This document shows, piece after piece, positions 1 through 11,625 of a stretch of DNA of 64,000 bases (its first letter is position 1; each line of letters begins with the position of its first letter). The stretch spans positions 18,806,035 to 18,870,034 of the forward strand of contig OX387608.1 of NCBI GenBank assembly GCA_947568835.1, written 5' to 3'. The notes beneath the pieces are model-generated. The model had not been told where the DNA came from, did not search any database, and saw nothing but the letters and a program-made list of their open reading frames with translations. The position numbers and the translations under genes are program-made. This DNA comes from Protonemura montana (Eukaryota > Arthropoda > Insecta > Plecoptera > Nemouridae).

Positions 1-1001
1 GGAAAAAGTTTAGGATATATTGTTAAAATTCTCTGGCCATTCACTCTTACCTTCAAGTACCTTTTCAAATTTGAAGAGCTGGCGCTGTTAGCTGCAATTT
101 CCTTATGCACCGGCATCCATAATAAAACTTTACTTTGAAAACCACCTCGAGATCGGAAACATTTCCCTCGTGGAGAAAAAAGAATTTCTTTAAATTTCCC
201 CACGGCAGAGCATTGGTCTCCGTGGCCGCGAAATCGTGATTGACCACTTTGTCTCCGTCACCCGAATCAATCGAAATCATTTAATTAAAAAAAAATTAAA
301 CATGGCTTGCTTCGACCAAGCGGGAGCAACGAGTGGGTGGAAATTCTCAGTGGTACAACCGTGCCACATTTGATGAAATTAAAAGTTAGTTAAGAGCACC
401 TTATATACGAAAAATGTGAGAAATATTTTCTATGGTTGACATCGGTGATAGAGAAATGTTATGAAATTTCAGCAGATAACTCAACCTGCGAACTGTAACT
501 TGTAACGTTAGGTCTATAGCTTGGCTAGCAGCGTATTCGTGGATTCTCTTGAATATCCATTGAACTCGGAGTACCATCGACTCGCTTATCGCGCTTCTAC
601 CCTTTGTCGGTCAGCGCCGACAAAGCAACGCGACGGTATGGAACAAAGACAACTGCTGGGTATAGGGTGGATTTTTTCTAGTTACTGAATGAGAAATTGT
701 AGCCAAAATAGAACGTTTAAGAAGAATTTTATGCTTGATAGGATATATTGCCGTTTAGGATTTTTGGCATAAACCCCCCCCCCCCCCCCCCCCCCATCCT
801 ACGAACAAGGGCCCATTGGAAAGGTTTGCTGACAGCCTTTTGAGTCTTAGATCCGCCCCTGAGCGCACACACAGCTCATTCCGAATTAGTCAATCGCCAT
901 TATCCAGCTAAAGCTCGATTCGAAAATGCAAACACATCTCTTACTGCTAATTGCTAATACCCGTGTTAGTATCTTTTCAAAATAAGCAACTGCTAGACTC
1001 A
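1..1001 (-). mobile_element. hAT2 non-autonomous transposon copy, truncated, inverted
   Basis: This segment is the reverse complement of about 42510-43530, which lies inside the complete hAT2 element at 42142-44531. The copy runs off the start of the window. At 1001 it breaks directly into a 5S-derived satellite array, so the GATC-rich terminal part seen in the complete copy is missing. A C homopolymer (774-795) corresponds to the G homopolymer at 42721-42754. No transposase reading frame is present. What is seen is the homology and the breakpoint; the family assignment comes from the complete copy. Confidence 0.75.
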
Positions 1002-1002
1002 C

Positions 1003-1412
1003 CCATCCAATACCCGACTCAGCGCAGTGTTGCTTAACTTGCATCCCTCCAACCTCTCTCCCGAATTGAACTTATCATGTGTATGATGGTCACCCATCCA
1101 ATACCTGACTCAGCGCAGTGTTGCTTTACTTTCATCCCTCTAACCTCTCTCCCGTACAGAACTGGTCTGGCGGTTACCCATCCAATACCTGACCCAGCGT
1201 AGTGTTGCTTAACTTGCATCCCTCCAACCTCTCTCCCAAACAAAACTGGTCATGTGTTTGAAAGTCACCCATCCAATACCTGACCCAGCGCAGTGCTGCT
1301 TAACTTTCACCCTCCAACCTCTCTCCCGAACAGAACTAGTTATGTGTATAATGGTTATCCATCCAATACCTGACCCAGAACAGTGTTGCTTAACTTTCAT
1401 CCCTCCAACCTA
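1003..1412 (-). repeat. 5S rRNA-derived satellite array 1 (about 4-5 monomers)
   Basis: Tandem monomers of about 84 and 91 bp. Read on the minus strand, each carries AAGTTAAGCA, then 29 bases ending in TTGGATGGG, then TGACC. These are 5S rRNA box A and box C at the canonical 5S spacing, so the pol III type 1 internal promoter is retained. The 5S 5' third and 3' end are absent and are replaced by a linker rich in GGGAGAGAGGTTGGAGGG. The array follows a truncated hAT2 copy directly. Confidence 0.8.
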
Positions 1413-1437
1413 CATGCAACTGTTCCCATCGGGAAAC

Positions 1438-1790
1438 CATATACTGCGCCTCTATATTCTCGTCCCCAACGTTACTAAACTGCGGCCCTACGGTCAGCTG
1501 ATCTAAAATAGCGAGATTCGCTGCATCGTTTTTTGCGCCTCCATTAACTGGGCCTCTGTTTTCTCGTCCCCTGATTCACTTTAATTTCTCAAGCTTTGCA
1601 AGGTTCATATACTGCGCCTCTGTTTTCTCGTCCCCTGATTGACAGTTATTTTTCAAACGTTGCAAGGTTCATATACTGCGCCTCTGTTTTCTCGTCCCCG
1701 GCATTCAACTACGTTTTCTCGTCCCCGACAAAATTCGCTTTTAAGCTCCGCCTCTTGCTCAGCTCATATACTGCGCCTCTAGGGTTCCCA
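1438..1790. repeat. Irregular tandem repeat with CATATACTGCGCCTCT core
   Basis: The core CATATACTGCGCCTCT or a close variant begins at about 1438, 1606, 1670 and 1764, usually followed by TTTCTCGTCCCC. Spacing is uneven (168, 64 and 94 bp), so this is a short, degraded tandem duplication rather than a satellite. No coding potential is evident. Confidence 0.6.
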
Positions 1791-2298
1791 GACTACCCCT
1801 TGCCCGTGGCAACCCAACATACATCAATGTTGTGGGTGGAGGATCTAAGTGCTCACAGGGATCGGTAGACGTAAGATGGTTAATGATTGATTAGGGGGTT
1901 AAACGACCCACTGTTTTTGCCGGGCCATGTGACACTGATCAAATGGCATTAGTACATGATTGTATTAGCGGATTTGACATGAAATCTTTTACCCATTCCC
2001 TGTTGTCTTTAACGATAATATTAGGTTATTAATATTTAATATATGCAAGGTTTAAAATTGATATCAGTGGCGTAACTACCGGCGGGACGGTCAGGGCGAC
2101 CGCCCTCGGGCCGAGAGGCCCGGCGCGTGTCGTCCTCAGGCCGGCCGACGAGCTCGTACCGACGACACATTACAAATTTATTTCTTGTGTTTGCCAAAAA
2201 GTTGCATTTTAAGCAATCTCACTATCCCACTGAGGCTGTGGGACTAGCCTACTCCTGCCAATGGTAACATAGTTACAACGTTTTTACTGCCGCTGAGT
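1791..2298. other. No gene seen; contains a GC-rich transposon-end-like segment
   Basis: No open frame or RNA gene is supported. At 2065 a sequence beginning CAGTGGCGTAACTACC leads into a GC-rich palindromic stretch (to about 2160). This looks like one terminus of a hAT-type DNA transposon, but no matching opposite end was found in the window. The right edge is the GCGTAGGC target site of the hAT1 insertion. Confidence 0.3.
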
Positions 2299-2306
2299 GC
2301 GTAGGC

Positions 2307-3557
2307 CAGGGACCCGAACCGGAACCGGAACCGAAACCGGAACCCGAAAAAACCCGTATTTTCTTGGAACCGAAACCGGAACCAGAACCGTTATTATTAA
2401 TTTCCAAGAACCGGAACCGGAACCCTTATTAAATCATGGGTTCTTTTCGGTTCCTTAAAGGTTCCATAAAGGTTCCGAAGTTATATTGTGATTTCAGAAA
2501 TTCAGATTAAAATTATTTGCTTATTTTGTTTACAACTTTTTTGTTTTTAATTTTTCCACACGAAAAAAAAATGTTTCACTGGTTTGTTCCGAAAACATCC
2601 ATTGAATCATCTTGTATCCACGATTTTGTTTGGGGAAAACACAAGGCATTTTAAACAACTTATACGTCTTATGTATCTATAGCAACATTTTTAGGTACTA
2701 TAATATTTACATTTACAAAACAATTTTTCATCGTCTCTACCTTATACAATAAAAAATCTTTTACAGTATAAAAACATTTTTCAAGTAGAAAATTCTTGAG
2801 CACAATTTTGAATTTCTTGTCCTTTTTGATTTGAAGATCCGCCGGCAATGCCCTATAAAGCTCACCCGCATAGGTGGGCCCCCTTTTATAATTTTTAAAT
2901 GCTGGTTTATCCAGTTTATAGTTAATTTTATGTCTAGTGTTAAATAACCCTTTGTCTGTCCCCATCAGAGTGTAACCGTAAATCCATTTCTTTACATTTT
3001 TTACTTGAAAGCCTCAAACAAACTAACCCCTTGTCGTGCATGCTTTGTCTTATAGAGATGGACTAGCCTGCCTTTTTTACTCCGTACATACTCTGTAACT
3101 ACTACTACTACTCTTTAACTCTACTGGTGCTGAGAAATTGAATCAAACAAATTATTACGACTTCGTTACACCCTTATCTTTTATGCAACTGGCTTCGTGT
3201 GCTTTGAAACCCAACGTGAGGAAAAAGACCTGTCCCTGGCAGATGGAAAAACAAAACTAAGTGTCACTAAAAACCACTAAAACTTGAACCTGTACAACAG
3301 CAAAATTTTAAAAAATAACGCTTTATTTATTAAGTGGAACCGGAACCTTTTTAAACTTAAAGCCGGAATCAGAACCCTTATTTGAGAAAATTAGGAACCG
3401 GAACCGGAACCGGAACCCCTCTTCACAATATGGAACCGGAACCGAAACCGGAACCTTTAAAAACGTAAAACCGGAACCAGAACCAGAACCCTAATTTGAA
3501 AAAATTAGGAACCGGAACCGGAACCAGAACCTTTAATCATTTCGGTTCGGGTCCCTG
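2307..3557 (-). mobile_element. hAT1, 1.25 kb non-autonomous hAT transposon with 8 bp TSD
   Basis: Termini are CAGGGACCCGAACCG on the left and its inverse CGGTTCGGGTCCCTG on the right. The element is flanked by a perfect 8 bp target-site duplication GCGTAGGC (2299-2306 and 3558-3565), the diagnostic TSD size of hAT transposons. Subterminal DNA is built from GGAACC/GGTTCC-type repeats, probably transposase-binding sequence. The interior holds the 3' end of a non-LTR retrotransposon and no transposase. The same family, larger and in the opposite orientation, is at 41091-45187. This copy has lost an interior segment relative to that one. Confidence 0.92.
2669..3090 (-). pseudogene. C-terminal fragment of a jockey/CR1-type reverse transcriptase, inside hAT1
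   Basis: On the minus strand an open frame (98 codons, 2965 to 2669) carries the end of a non-LTR ORF2: NTRHKINYKLDKP, then YAGELYRALPADLQ, then CFYTVKDFLL. This tail style (NTR box, LYxxLP, then FYxxxxFL at the C-terminus) matches the end of the complete ORF at 12646-15558, which finishes with HCFYTLDEFF. Degraded homology extends upstream to about 3090. The endonuclease and catalytic RT domains are absent, so this is a 5'-truncated dead copy carried as cargo by the hAT1 family. The paralogue is at about 41530-42086. Confidence 0.7.
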
Positions 3558-3642
3558 GCGTAGGCTACACATTCTACGCTACTGCCAAACTCTTCATCGG
3601 TGCATTTGACCGAATTTGCGTTATTTCTGCGGGTATGGGTAG

Positions 3643-6600
3643 TAGTCTAGGAATATCGACGGCAAAAAGGGGCGTGTCCGTATTCGGTGTTATATAAAGC
3701 TGAAATTTTGATATTATGTGCATAACACCATGACACAACTATTGTCACAAACCCGGACAAAAAATTTTCATCGGAAGACATTCAAAAAAATTATCAAAGT
3801 CAAAATTTCTTAAAAAATGAAAATTACTTAAAAGTTTAATAAGCATGTCATTTTTGAATTTATAAACGTCTAGTTTCCGCAGAAGCCTAGGCATTAATAC
3901 GTTATATCGATACCGTTTTTAAAAAACATCAAAAAGTTTTTACTAACCTATGACATGAGCCAAAAAGTAGCTAAAAAAACGCAAAAAAAATATATATACA
4001 ACTTTTCACTTAATTGCTCGGGACTAAATATTGGCCGAATGTTATAAAACGAGTTTGTAAAGATAGCTCAATTCATTGTCTACAAGACTGCAGATCTAAC
4101 TTTTTGAACACGTCAAGTTCACAACTGAGATTTTTGCTTTTCCCTACGAGAGGTAACTCTTGGCGCGCTGCCAAGCGCCGATAAGCCGTGCGGCTGGCTG
4201 GTAAATAGCATGCGTAGTTTGCTTTGAATGGCATACTAGCGTTGAGTGCGCAGGCTCATTGATACTACGTTAGGTCCGCACTTGATTTCATATTATTTAC
4301 CTAAAATTGGAGGCTTTTTGTTTTTTGTCTGTAAATTTGGTCTGTTTCTTGATTTTTACATAAAAAAAAAGTTATATATTCGTTTATATCAACCATACCT
4401 TACTCTGTTTTAACCACGTGCAGAGGTTTGAGGATCTACAGAATCCGAGATAATGATTTTCAATAAGACTGCGAACAGATTTGTCGAGGTATATCCACTT
4501 GACATGGGTTTCGATGGCTGGCAGGGTTAGTTTGCTGGCTTGCTAGTTAGTTTCCTACTCACTTTCAAAGCAGGACGACGAATATTATTGATAATTTCTG
4601 AAAATTCTCCCAAATATATGGAATGCAAATGGCATGAAGATAAATAACATGCGCGTAAACTCACTTGTTTACTCACTAATTCACTAGTTACTCAGCAATG
4701 ATTTTGTTTATTTGTGCAAGTGAAAAGATCGCCTACAAAACGGAATAACTAGCAATACGTATGGGTATGTAGTAATGCATGCTTCCTCATACTAGATCCA
4801 TGTTAACATGACAGTTAATTTTATTCACTATTTTCACTTAGCAGAGAAAACAGGAGATAGCTGCGAACCCTCCACTTGCAGAACAGAATCTAGAAAAATA
4901 ATTTCCACCACAGGTATTGGAAATTTTTTTCAGTTAGCGTTCCTAACCAGCGAGAATGTTCCTAATATAACAGAAAAGGGTCTAATAAGCAAAAGACAAT
5001 GATATTGCAAGAACAATAAATCAAGCAAGCAAGAAAGGGTATCAAATTTTTCCTTACAAATATCAAGGCAAGGAAGTTGCAGAGAGCAGTACACCAACAA
5101 AAAAAATATTGACATGGCAAAAAACGTAGGCTCGAGTCCCCTAACTTAAACAGAGGTGAAACACCACCCCCAAACAAACGGGTATTGCGTTCAACAATGC
5201 CAGAGTTTGACTGGAGCATATACCGTTTCATTATCCATCAATTAAGAGATACAAACAAGACAGGACGTAAAGTTTCTCTCGTTGACATGAATCCGGAGTC
5301 TCTTAGGGAAAATGTATTGAAAGCAACCAAAGAGAGAAATGACGAGGTAATTTTAAATCGAATGACATTCGGTTCCCTCTTTGAGGTAAACGCCAGCTAC
5401 CATGCAGATTGTTTGTCGAAATATCTGAGTGCTAACAGCATAGAGGCATGTAAAAAGGTCCAAACCGTCTCACAATACGATCGCGCTGCTGTCAACACAC
5501 AAGCGTTTATTTCGGATAAAATGAGGAGATGGAAAATTATACCAATTCCCAACGTTTGCGAAAAATACAGGGAATTCCTCATTGCTGAGGGTGTAGACAC
5601 TAAAGTGGCAAGTTCGTGTCACCTACAAGTATTTAATACACAATAAACTAATTAGCAACAGCAAAGACCAAACCATCTCATTCCACTATTGCACAGGAAA
5701 CCTCCCAGGCATCATGTGCTCAGATTTTCTTTCTATTGAGCTGTTATATCAGCAAAAACGGGATCAGTCGAGAAAAGCACCGGTGCACATCGGTTCATTC
5801 CTGTACACGAAATTGCATTGAAAATTGGGCTCCCAATAAGCATCGCTTTACCTGCAGCCCCATGCACTGTCCGGCTGTGACACTGTTTTAAACGTTTTTC
5901 GGAATCGGTAAAAAAAGGATCTGGCGTCAACTGAATAAAATGACCCGAGACGAGTTGTCACTTTTGGCCAATTTTTCAGACATTTTTGGAAAAGGTGAGC
6001 ACCGCTCGAAGTTTGGTGGTTAAATTGTACGATACAAACAAGAAATTCTGACAGTATAATTACTCGCTAAATGCGCTGCGTTTTAAGATAGCAGTGTCGC
6101 GACCTATCTCAATTGCCAAAATACTCCCGAGCGAAGGGGCATTTCATCAGCACCTTCGACGAGCTGCATGGCAATGTAGCACTTAGGTAAACTCGCACGT
6201 GCAATTTCCAAAAATGTGGCTTAAGTTTGCCAAAGTAATATTCAAAGCTATCAGAGGTTTTTGAACTAGAATTTAAATGTCGTCTCTATTTTTCTTCTTC
6301 TTATTATTTTTTTTATTATTTGTGGTGATAGGTCCCGAAGACAGTGGCTGGTGTCAGAGCCTGGGCAGAAAGTTTGTCTTACCTGTATATTTCGAGGGTC
6401 TAACAGCCATGGAAACGTTGCAAAATTTCAGTCAAGTCCAAGAAATCCTGCAGCATAAACCCCACTTGCACGTGCAATAGCAATGGAATTGGATGCATCG
6501 ACGTATGCAGGTGTGATAGGGAATGCTACAATGCCTATAGTGACATGATCGACAATGCCGACGAAGAAACGCTTCAATGATGTACGCACGCATGGATGTA

Positions 6601-7185
6601 TCAAGAGCGTTCCAAGCAATAGCATGCCGCACGGCTTATCGGCGCTTGGCAGCGCGCCAAGAGTTACCTCTCGTAGGGAAAAGCAAAAATCTCAGTTGTG
6701 AACTTGACGTGTTCAAAAAGTTAGATCTGCAGTCTTGTAGACAATGATTTGAGCTATCTTCACAAACTCGTTTTATAACATTTGGCCAATATTTAGTCCC
6801 GTGGCAGTAAGTGAAAAGTGGTATATATTTTTTTTGCGTTTTTTTAGCTACTTTTTGGCTCATATCATAGGTTAGAAAAAACTTTTTGATGTTTTTTAAA
6901 AACGGCATCGATATAACGTATTAATGCCTAGGCTTCTGCGGAAACTAGACGTTTATAAATTAAAAAATGACATACTTATTCAACTTTTAAGAAATTTTCA
7001 TTTTTTAAGAAATTTTGACTTTGGAAATTTTTTTGAATGTCTTCCGATGAAAATTTTTTGTCCGGGTTTGTGACAATAGTTGTGTCATGGTGTTATGCAC
7101 ATAATATCAAAATTTCAGCTTTATATAACACCGAATATCCTAACTTTTCTATTTGAAGAGATAGCCGCTCGATATTCCTAGACTA
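3643..7185. mobile_element. 3.5 kb DNA transposon/foldback element with about 550 bp inverted arms
   Basis: 3643-4194 and 6626-7185 are inverted copies of each other, with good identity over almost all of their length. Both termini read TAGTCTAGGAATATCGA inward. Just inside the tips the arms differ for about 30 bases. A possible 3 bp TSD, TAG, lies at 3640-3642 and 7186-7188, but it is too short to be secure. The interior (4195-6625) has one open frame at 5185-5646 and no recognisable transposase. Arm length suits a foldback-like or long-TIR element; the superfamily is not assigned. Confidence 0.75.
5185..5646 (+). CDS. Unrecognised 153-codon ORF with YHxxC motif inside the foldback element
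   Basis: This is an open frame in the interior of the inverted-repeat element. The first in-frame codon of the open stretch at 5185 is not ATG; the first ATG-type start may be the methionine at residue 5 (MPEF). The product is mixed alpha-type and soluble, with no signal peptide or membrane segment. A short motif, ASYHADCLSKYLS at about residues 70-82, recalls a YHxxCxxxY zinc-ligand-like pattern seen in many uncharacterised, transposon-associated animal proteins. The context looks like a leftover exon or domain of a mobile-element protein; sequence from about 4808 could hold a preceding piece. No catalytic residues can be assigned and I do not give it a function. It may be a pseudogene. Confidence 0.35.
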   Translation: MRSTMPEFDWSIYRFIIHQLRDTNKTGRKVSLVDMNPESLRENVLKATKERNDEVILNRMTFGSLFEVNASYHADCLSKYLSANSIEACKKVQTVSQYDRAAVNTQAFISDKMRRWKIIPIPNVCEKYREFLIAEGVDTKVASSCHLQVFNTQ

Positions 7186-7214
7186 TAGCTAATTTTTCTC
7201 AATCATGGGAAAAA

Positions 7215-7439
7215 ATGCTTTTAGGTGGCTTACGGCAGTCACCACGGGGCCATCGCGGGGCGCAAAAAAGGCGTAGTAAATGTGACAATAACAAGACAGT
7301 GAAGAAAATTCCTAAAATCAGTAGTTTTTTCGTGCCTACTGCTTCAAGTTTTCCGGTATGCAGCGATAGTTTGGCCGTGATAAAAGAAAGTCCCAATAAC
7401 ACTGGAAATTTGCCTGACGTGCACTTCCAGAAAATGTGA
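7215..7439 (+). pseudogene. Fragment resembling the N-terminus of a hAT (ZMYM/TTF-type) transposase
   Basis: The frame starts at an ATG at 7215 and runs 74 codons. It contains RGAQKRRSKCDNN, then KKIPKISSFFVPTASS at about residues 15-46. The combination GAQKRK-K followed by a basic stretch and an SSFF segment is characteristic of the start of hAT transposases of the zinc-finger MYM/TTF type. The frame then stops, and no TTF zinc finger, RNase H-like core or HATC dimerisation domain follows. It lies just outside the right end of the 3643-7185 element. It is therefore a relic first exon or truncated copy at best, and the assignment rests on pattern recognition alone. Confidence 0.35.
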
Positions 7440-7534
7440 TAAGAAAGAATATATTAGATTATACTTTTATAATGCGGGTGTATATAATAATAATCCCAGT
7501 TAAAGTTATTCTCAATCAAATTTAGCGCAAGGTA

Positions 7535-9540
7535 TCTTGTTCGATTTCCTCCCATATAAGGTATAGTAAGCAGTCCTTTGGTTCTTAAATCTATCATACT
7601 TTCTCAATCTGTGGTCACTTCGATGTGAATATCACTGAAAATTGAGTTTGATATCGCTATTTTTTAGCTGTCTCAGAACATGTGTGAGAATGAAATATTT
7701 GCGTTCTCGTCATGTGGGGAAAGCCCAAATTTCCCGACACGATGAAAGAATGAATAATCCAACTGCTCGCAAACATTACCCGCAGTGGTTAATTTCTAAA
7801 AAAAAAAAAAGGTGGGTGGACGCTTGACGATCTTCTTTTGTGTGTGGGGTGGGGGGGGGGGGGGGGGGTAGCTCTTCTTGTTTTTTATAAGTAAATAGTG
7901 GAATCATTGGTTGATAGTTGTGGTTTATTGTCGGCAAAAATACTTTGTGTAACTAGGGTGTCACTTACCCGAAGAGGACGTATACATATTAGGATGAAAT
8001 CATTGGCCCTTATGGGTGAATTTTGCAAGACAGTGTTTCTGTCATTGGCGATTCCTATCCTGAATTTACTATATCTCAGCAAAAGTGACCTCTTCTTACA
8101 GTACATTTATGACCATCCCTACCCAAACTTTGGACTACAATTCTTGGGACGGCACTCTCAGTTACTGTTTAAAGCTAGTTCAAATTTCCACATCTCTCTA
8201 AGCCGCTAGCCTTTGAGTCGAGTGCCGAAAGCCGACAAAACAGCGAATGTATATGATACATACTAGGTATTCTGAATGTTGTTATTACAAAAAGGCACTA
8301 TGTGACCAGGAAAATGACAGAACAAGACTGAGGTAGTAACCAAAATTGCGATCCAAGGAACTGATATTGTAGTGACGGTGTCGATGTGCCCTTTGAGATT
8401 GTAAGGTTTCGCTTATCACAATAAAGAACGAAGCCAAGAGATAGGATGAAAACAATGATTTATTCAAAGAGATGTTAATCCGGCGGACCGGTGGTACATT
8501 CGGAGGACCGAAGTCAACTGCCTCTCCTTGGGGTCGCAGCCCTTTCGGATCGTCTCTGTCCCTACCTACCTGCCCCGGTGGAGGGACAGGTTACTAACCG
8601 CACAAAGTGGCGGGAACGTTACAAGATGCCCTAAGCGACGCCGGGCGTTAATCAAGAACTGCGTGAGATTACGTTTGCTTACATGGATTTTTTTATGCCA
8701 CTCATTCGCGCAATACGCAACTCAATTCACAGCAAATATCCATGTAGTTGTAATAATCCACCTTTCGCCATCCACTCAGAGTCCTCTAGAAGTCGATCAC
8801 TCTCACGCCTGACTCCACACATGTTGACAAATCTGACATCAACACCCAAATTGTAATTTCCCTTAACGTGACTCGTGCGTGCTTACCCGGCGACTTTGAA
8901 GATTTATATCGAGATGGATTTGAATATCGGATTCAAGTGCGTATCAAACCATGCATGACTTACTCCCACGAGCGCAACGGGCCAAACCTTTGCCCCGGTC
9001 AGGGAGCAAAGCTGACGAGGTTATTTTGCAAACGACACTAAATCCACTCAAAGATTGTGAAATTAGCGAATTTTTTTCATAAATCGCGCCAAGACTGTTC
9101 TGCACCTCAGGCGCATCCCTTTATTTAGACAGCTATTTGTCTTTTTTCTATCAGCAAATAAGATTTAATCCCGTCTTGGATTTTTCTCTTAGAAGCCAGC
9201 AGAAAAGCTTCGTTTTGACTCAGTTTAAGTCGGAAAAGACCCCGAAGGACGACATGGGTCTTGTCAACAAGGACATTATTCGTATGGGCACCAACGAAGT
9301 ACGGGTAATGTTTGCGAGCAGTTGCACTATTTTTTTTCCGTGTCGGGAAATTTGGGCTTTCTCCACATGACGAGAACGCAAATATTTCAGTCTCACACGT
9401 GTTCTAATAAAAAAAAAAATCAATAACAAATTCAATTATACACATCGATGTGGCTACAGGTTGAGTAAGGATGATAGATTTAGAGCATTGAGATCCAAGG
9501 GACTGCATATTATACTGTATAGGGGAGGAAATATATGGAC
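7535..9540. mobile_element. Old inverted-repeat-bounded segment (degraded element)
   Basis: 7535-7783 and about 9295-9540 are inverted, diverged copies. The shared stretches include TTTGCGTTCTCGTCATGTGG (7698-7717) and its complement near 9368, and AAATCTATCAT with its complement. The arms are about 250 bp. The interior (7790-9290) has no recognisable gene. It contains a G homopolymer near 7850-7868 and a segment at 8460-8640 of somewhat higher GC content. It is probably a decayed DNA transposon or two inverted insertions of one element; no TSD could be defined. Confidence 0.5.
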
Positions 9541-11154
9541 AATTAGAAGACGGGACAGAAATTACTGAAATAAGCATGTGAGACGAACAAAATAATATGT
9601 ACTCCGAAAAGTGTATTCAAAATCTAAAAATGTGCTTATTTTATCATAACTATTTGACCGATTATTCTGAAAAACGCATGGGGGGTCGAAGTTGAGAACA
9701 TAAAAATGTGCTCTGCAAATTCGGTTCAAAGCAACGCAAGCGTTTGGCCGCTGAAGCGCGAACAAACAAACACACACACATTATGGTTTTAAGACTCATG
9801 TCCAGTGTCGGACTGGCCAGGGCAGCCAGGCGGCAAATGCCGCCGGGGCCTTCATCCGGCCGGGGCCCCTGGGGCCCCAGCCGGCTGGATTTTTTAAATT
9901 TGATTTTCGTGCTTAAACCCACAAATCAGGGTTCCAAACAGAATTTTGGGAAAATTTCTAAGAACACTTTTGTAGACTTACGGAATAACATTGTATGCCT
10001 GTCATTCGGGCCTCGCGACACCGACACAAACGGGGCCCCGGTTCAGCCACCGCCGCGAAACCTAAGCAATTAGCTAGTGTTGTCGCAAACACCCACCGGA
10101 TTTTGACCCCACGGCCTCCCATCCCGTCGGCTGCGATCAAGCTTTTATCTGGCGGGATGAAAGCGAAGGGACGGGTACAATAAACTAGTCATCGATAGAT
10201 TTCGGTGAGAAAAAGGTTTCACGGGCACCCTGAACGCTTTGTTGTGTTTTGGACAACAACTATTTGCAAGTGCGGTAGGGCGGCAAGCGCGGTAGTAAAG
10301 GAACAGACAGTCCTTTGCAATTTGCCGACTCAGAGGCAGAGCTGGAAACGCTTTCCTTATTCCTCATGGAACGGATGGTTGAATAATCATGTCCACATGG
10401 CGCTTATGAGTACTCCATTGACTAAAAAACGATTTTATCCCTTAAAGTGCTCGGACATAATAGACAATTTTATTTTACTGTAAACATTCTGACCACTTTA
10501 TGTGATTACAATTATTTTGATTACAAACTCTAATTACATCGTTTCAAACACTAAAACATGAGTTGTAATATAATTTATGTCTGATGGAACAATATCTCTG
10601 TATTTATGTCATACTTTCGCGTTGCTAAGCTTTCCATACATGGACCATCGACATCTTTTATTACGCGACTATAGTAGTAGTAGTATATAATAAGTATAGT
10701 AGTAGTATACAGGACTATACAGGACTGCACCTAGCATGCGGCTGTGCACGAAACGTTTAACGAAACGTTAAAAAAAGACCCAACATTTTCACGCGGGTGT
10801 CGCGACCTCCACTTGGAAAATACAAAATGTCAATTCCAGGACGCTCCAAAATTACTTGCGAGTGCTTTTTTCATTGCTAGTAATGTAATTATAATAGGTA
10901 ATCGACAACATGCATTGTTAAACATTGTGATAATGCATTCTGAAGTTAAGAACGCACAAAAATATCGTCTTGAAGACTAGAATTTCGTTTTCTTTTTTGA
11001 AAATTCGAAAAGTCGTGTGGATTTAAGATTATCTGAGAATTCTTGTTAAATTCTCCTAAAAAAATTCCATTGAATTTTTTTGAACATTTTTCGGACTTGT
11101 CTTCAATCACACCGTATGCTTCTTTTGTTTGCCAATGCGCGTATCTAGAAGACG
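9541..11154. other. No gene seen; unclassified transposon-derived DNA
   Basis: No supportable ORF or RNA gene. At 9803 the sequence CAGTGTCGGACTGGCCAGG opens a GC-rich palindromic stretch (to about 9890) that resembles one terminus of a DNA transposon, without a visible partner. 10671-10710 is a short TAG/TATA microsatellite. From 11155 the first large-scale macrosatellite unit begins. Confidence 0.4.
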
Positions 11155-11625
11155 ATCCCTCCAACGTCTCTCCCGAACAGAACTGGTCATGTGTATGATG
11201 AACACCCATCCAATACCTGACCCAGCGCAGTGTTGCTTAACTTTCATCCCTCCAACCTCTCCCCCAAACAGAACTGGTCATCATGTGTTCGATGGTCACC
11301 CATCCCAGACCTGATCCTGCGCAGTGTTGCTTAACTTTCATCCGTCCAACCTCTCCGGAATAAAACTGATCATGTGTATGATGGTCACCCTTCCAATACC
11401 TGACCCAGCGCAATGTTACTTAACTTTCATCACTCCAACCTCTCCCGAACGGAATTGGTCATGAGTAAGATGGTCACCTATCCAATACCTGACCCAGCTC
11501 AGTGTTGCTTAACTTTCATCCCTCCAACCTCTCTCCCAAACAGAACTGGTCATGTGTATGATAGTCACCCATGCAATACGGTAACCCAGCGCAGTGTGGT
11601 TTTATTCTTATCCCTTCGACCTCTA
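11155..11625 (-). repeat. 5S rRNA-derived satellite array 2
   Basis: About five monomers of the 84/91 bp 5S-derived satellite, 5S sense on the minus strand, with box A and box C spacing preserved. The last monomer ends in GCAGTGTGGTTTTATTC. The same edge closes the large arrays at about 27305 and 40255, and in inverted context it closes the tRNA-Leu/5S chimeras at about 18325, 30108 and 47148. Confidence 0.8.

Noticed and set aside
6277-6480. Small membrane-protein-like ORF starting with a run of phenylalanine and leucine
   Set aside because: The hydrophobic start is a T-rich low-complexity tract inside the foldback element interior, with no homologue or second copy in the window.
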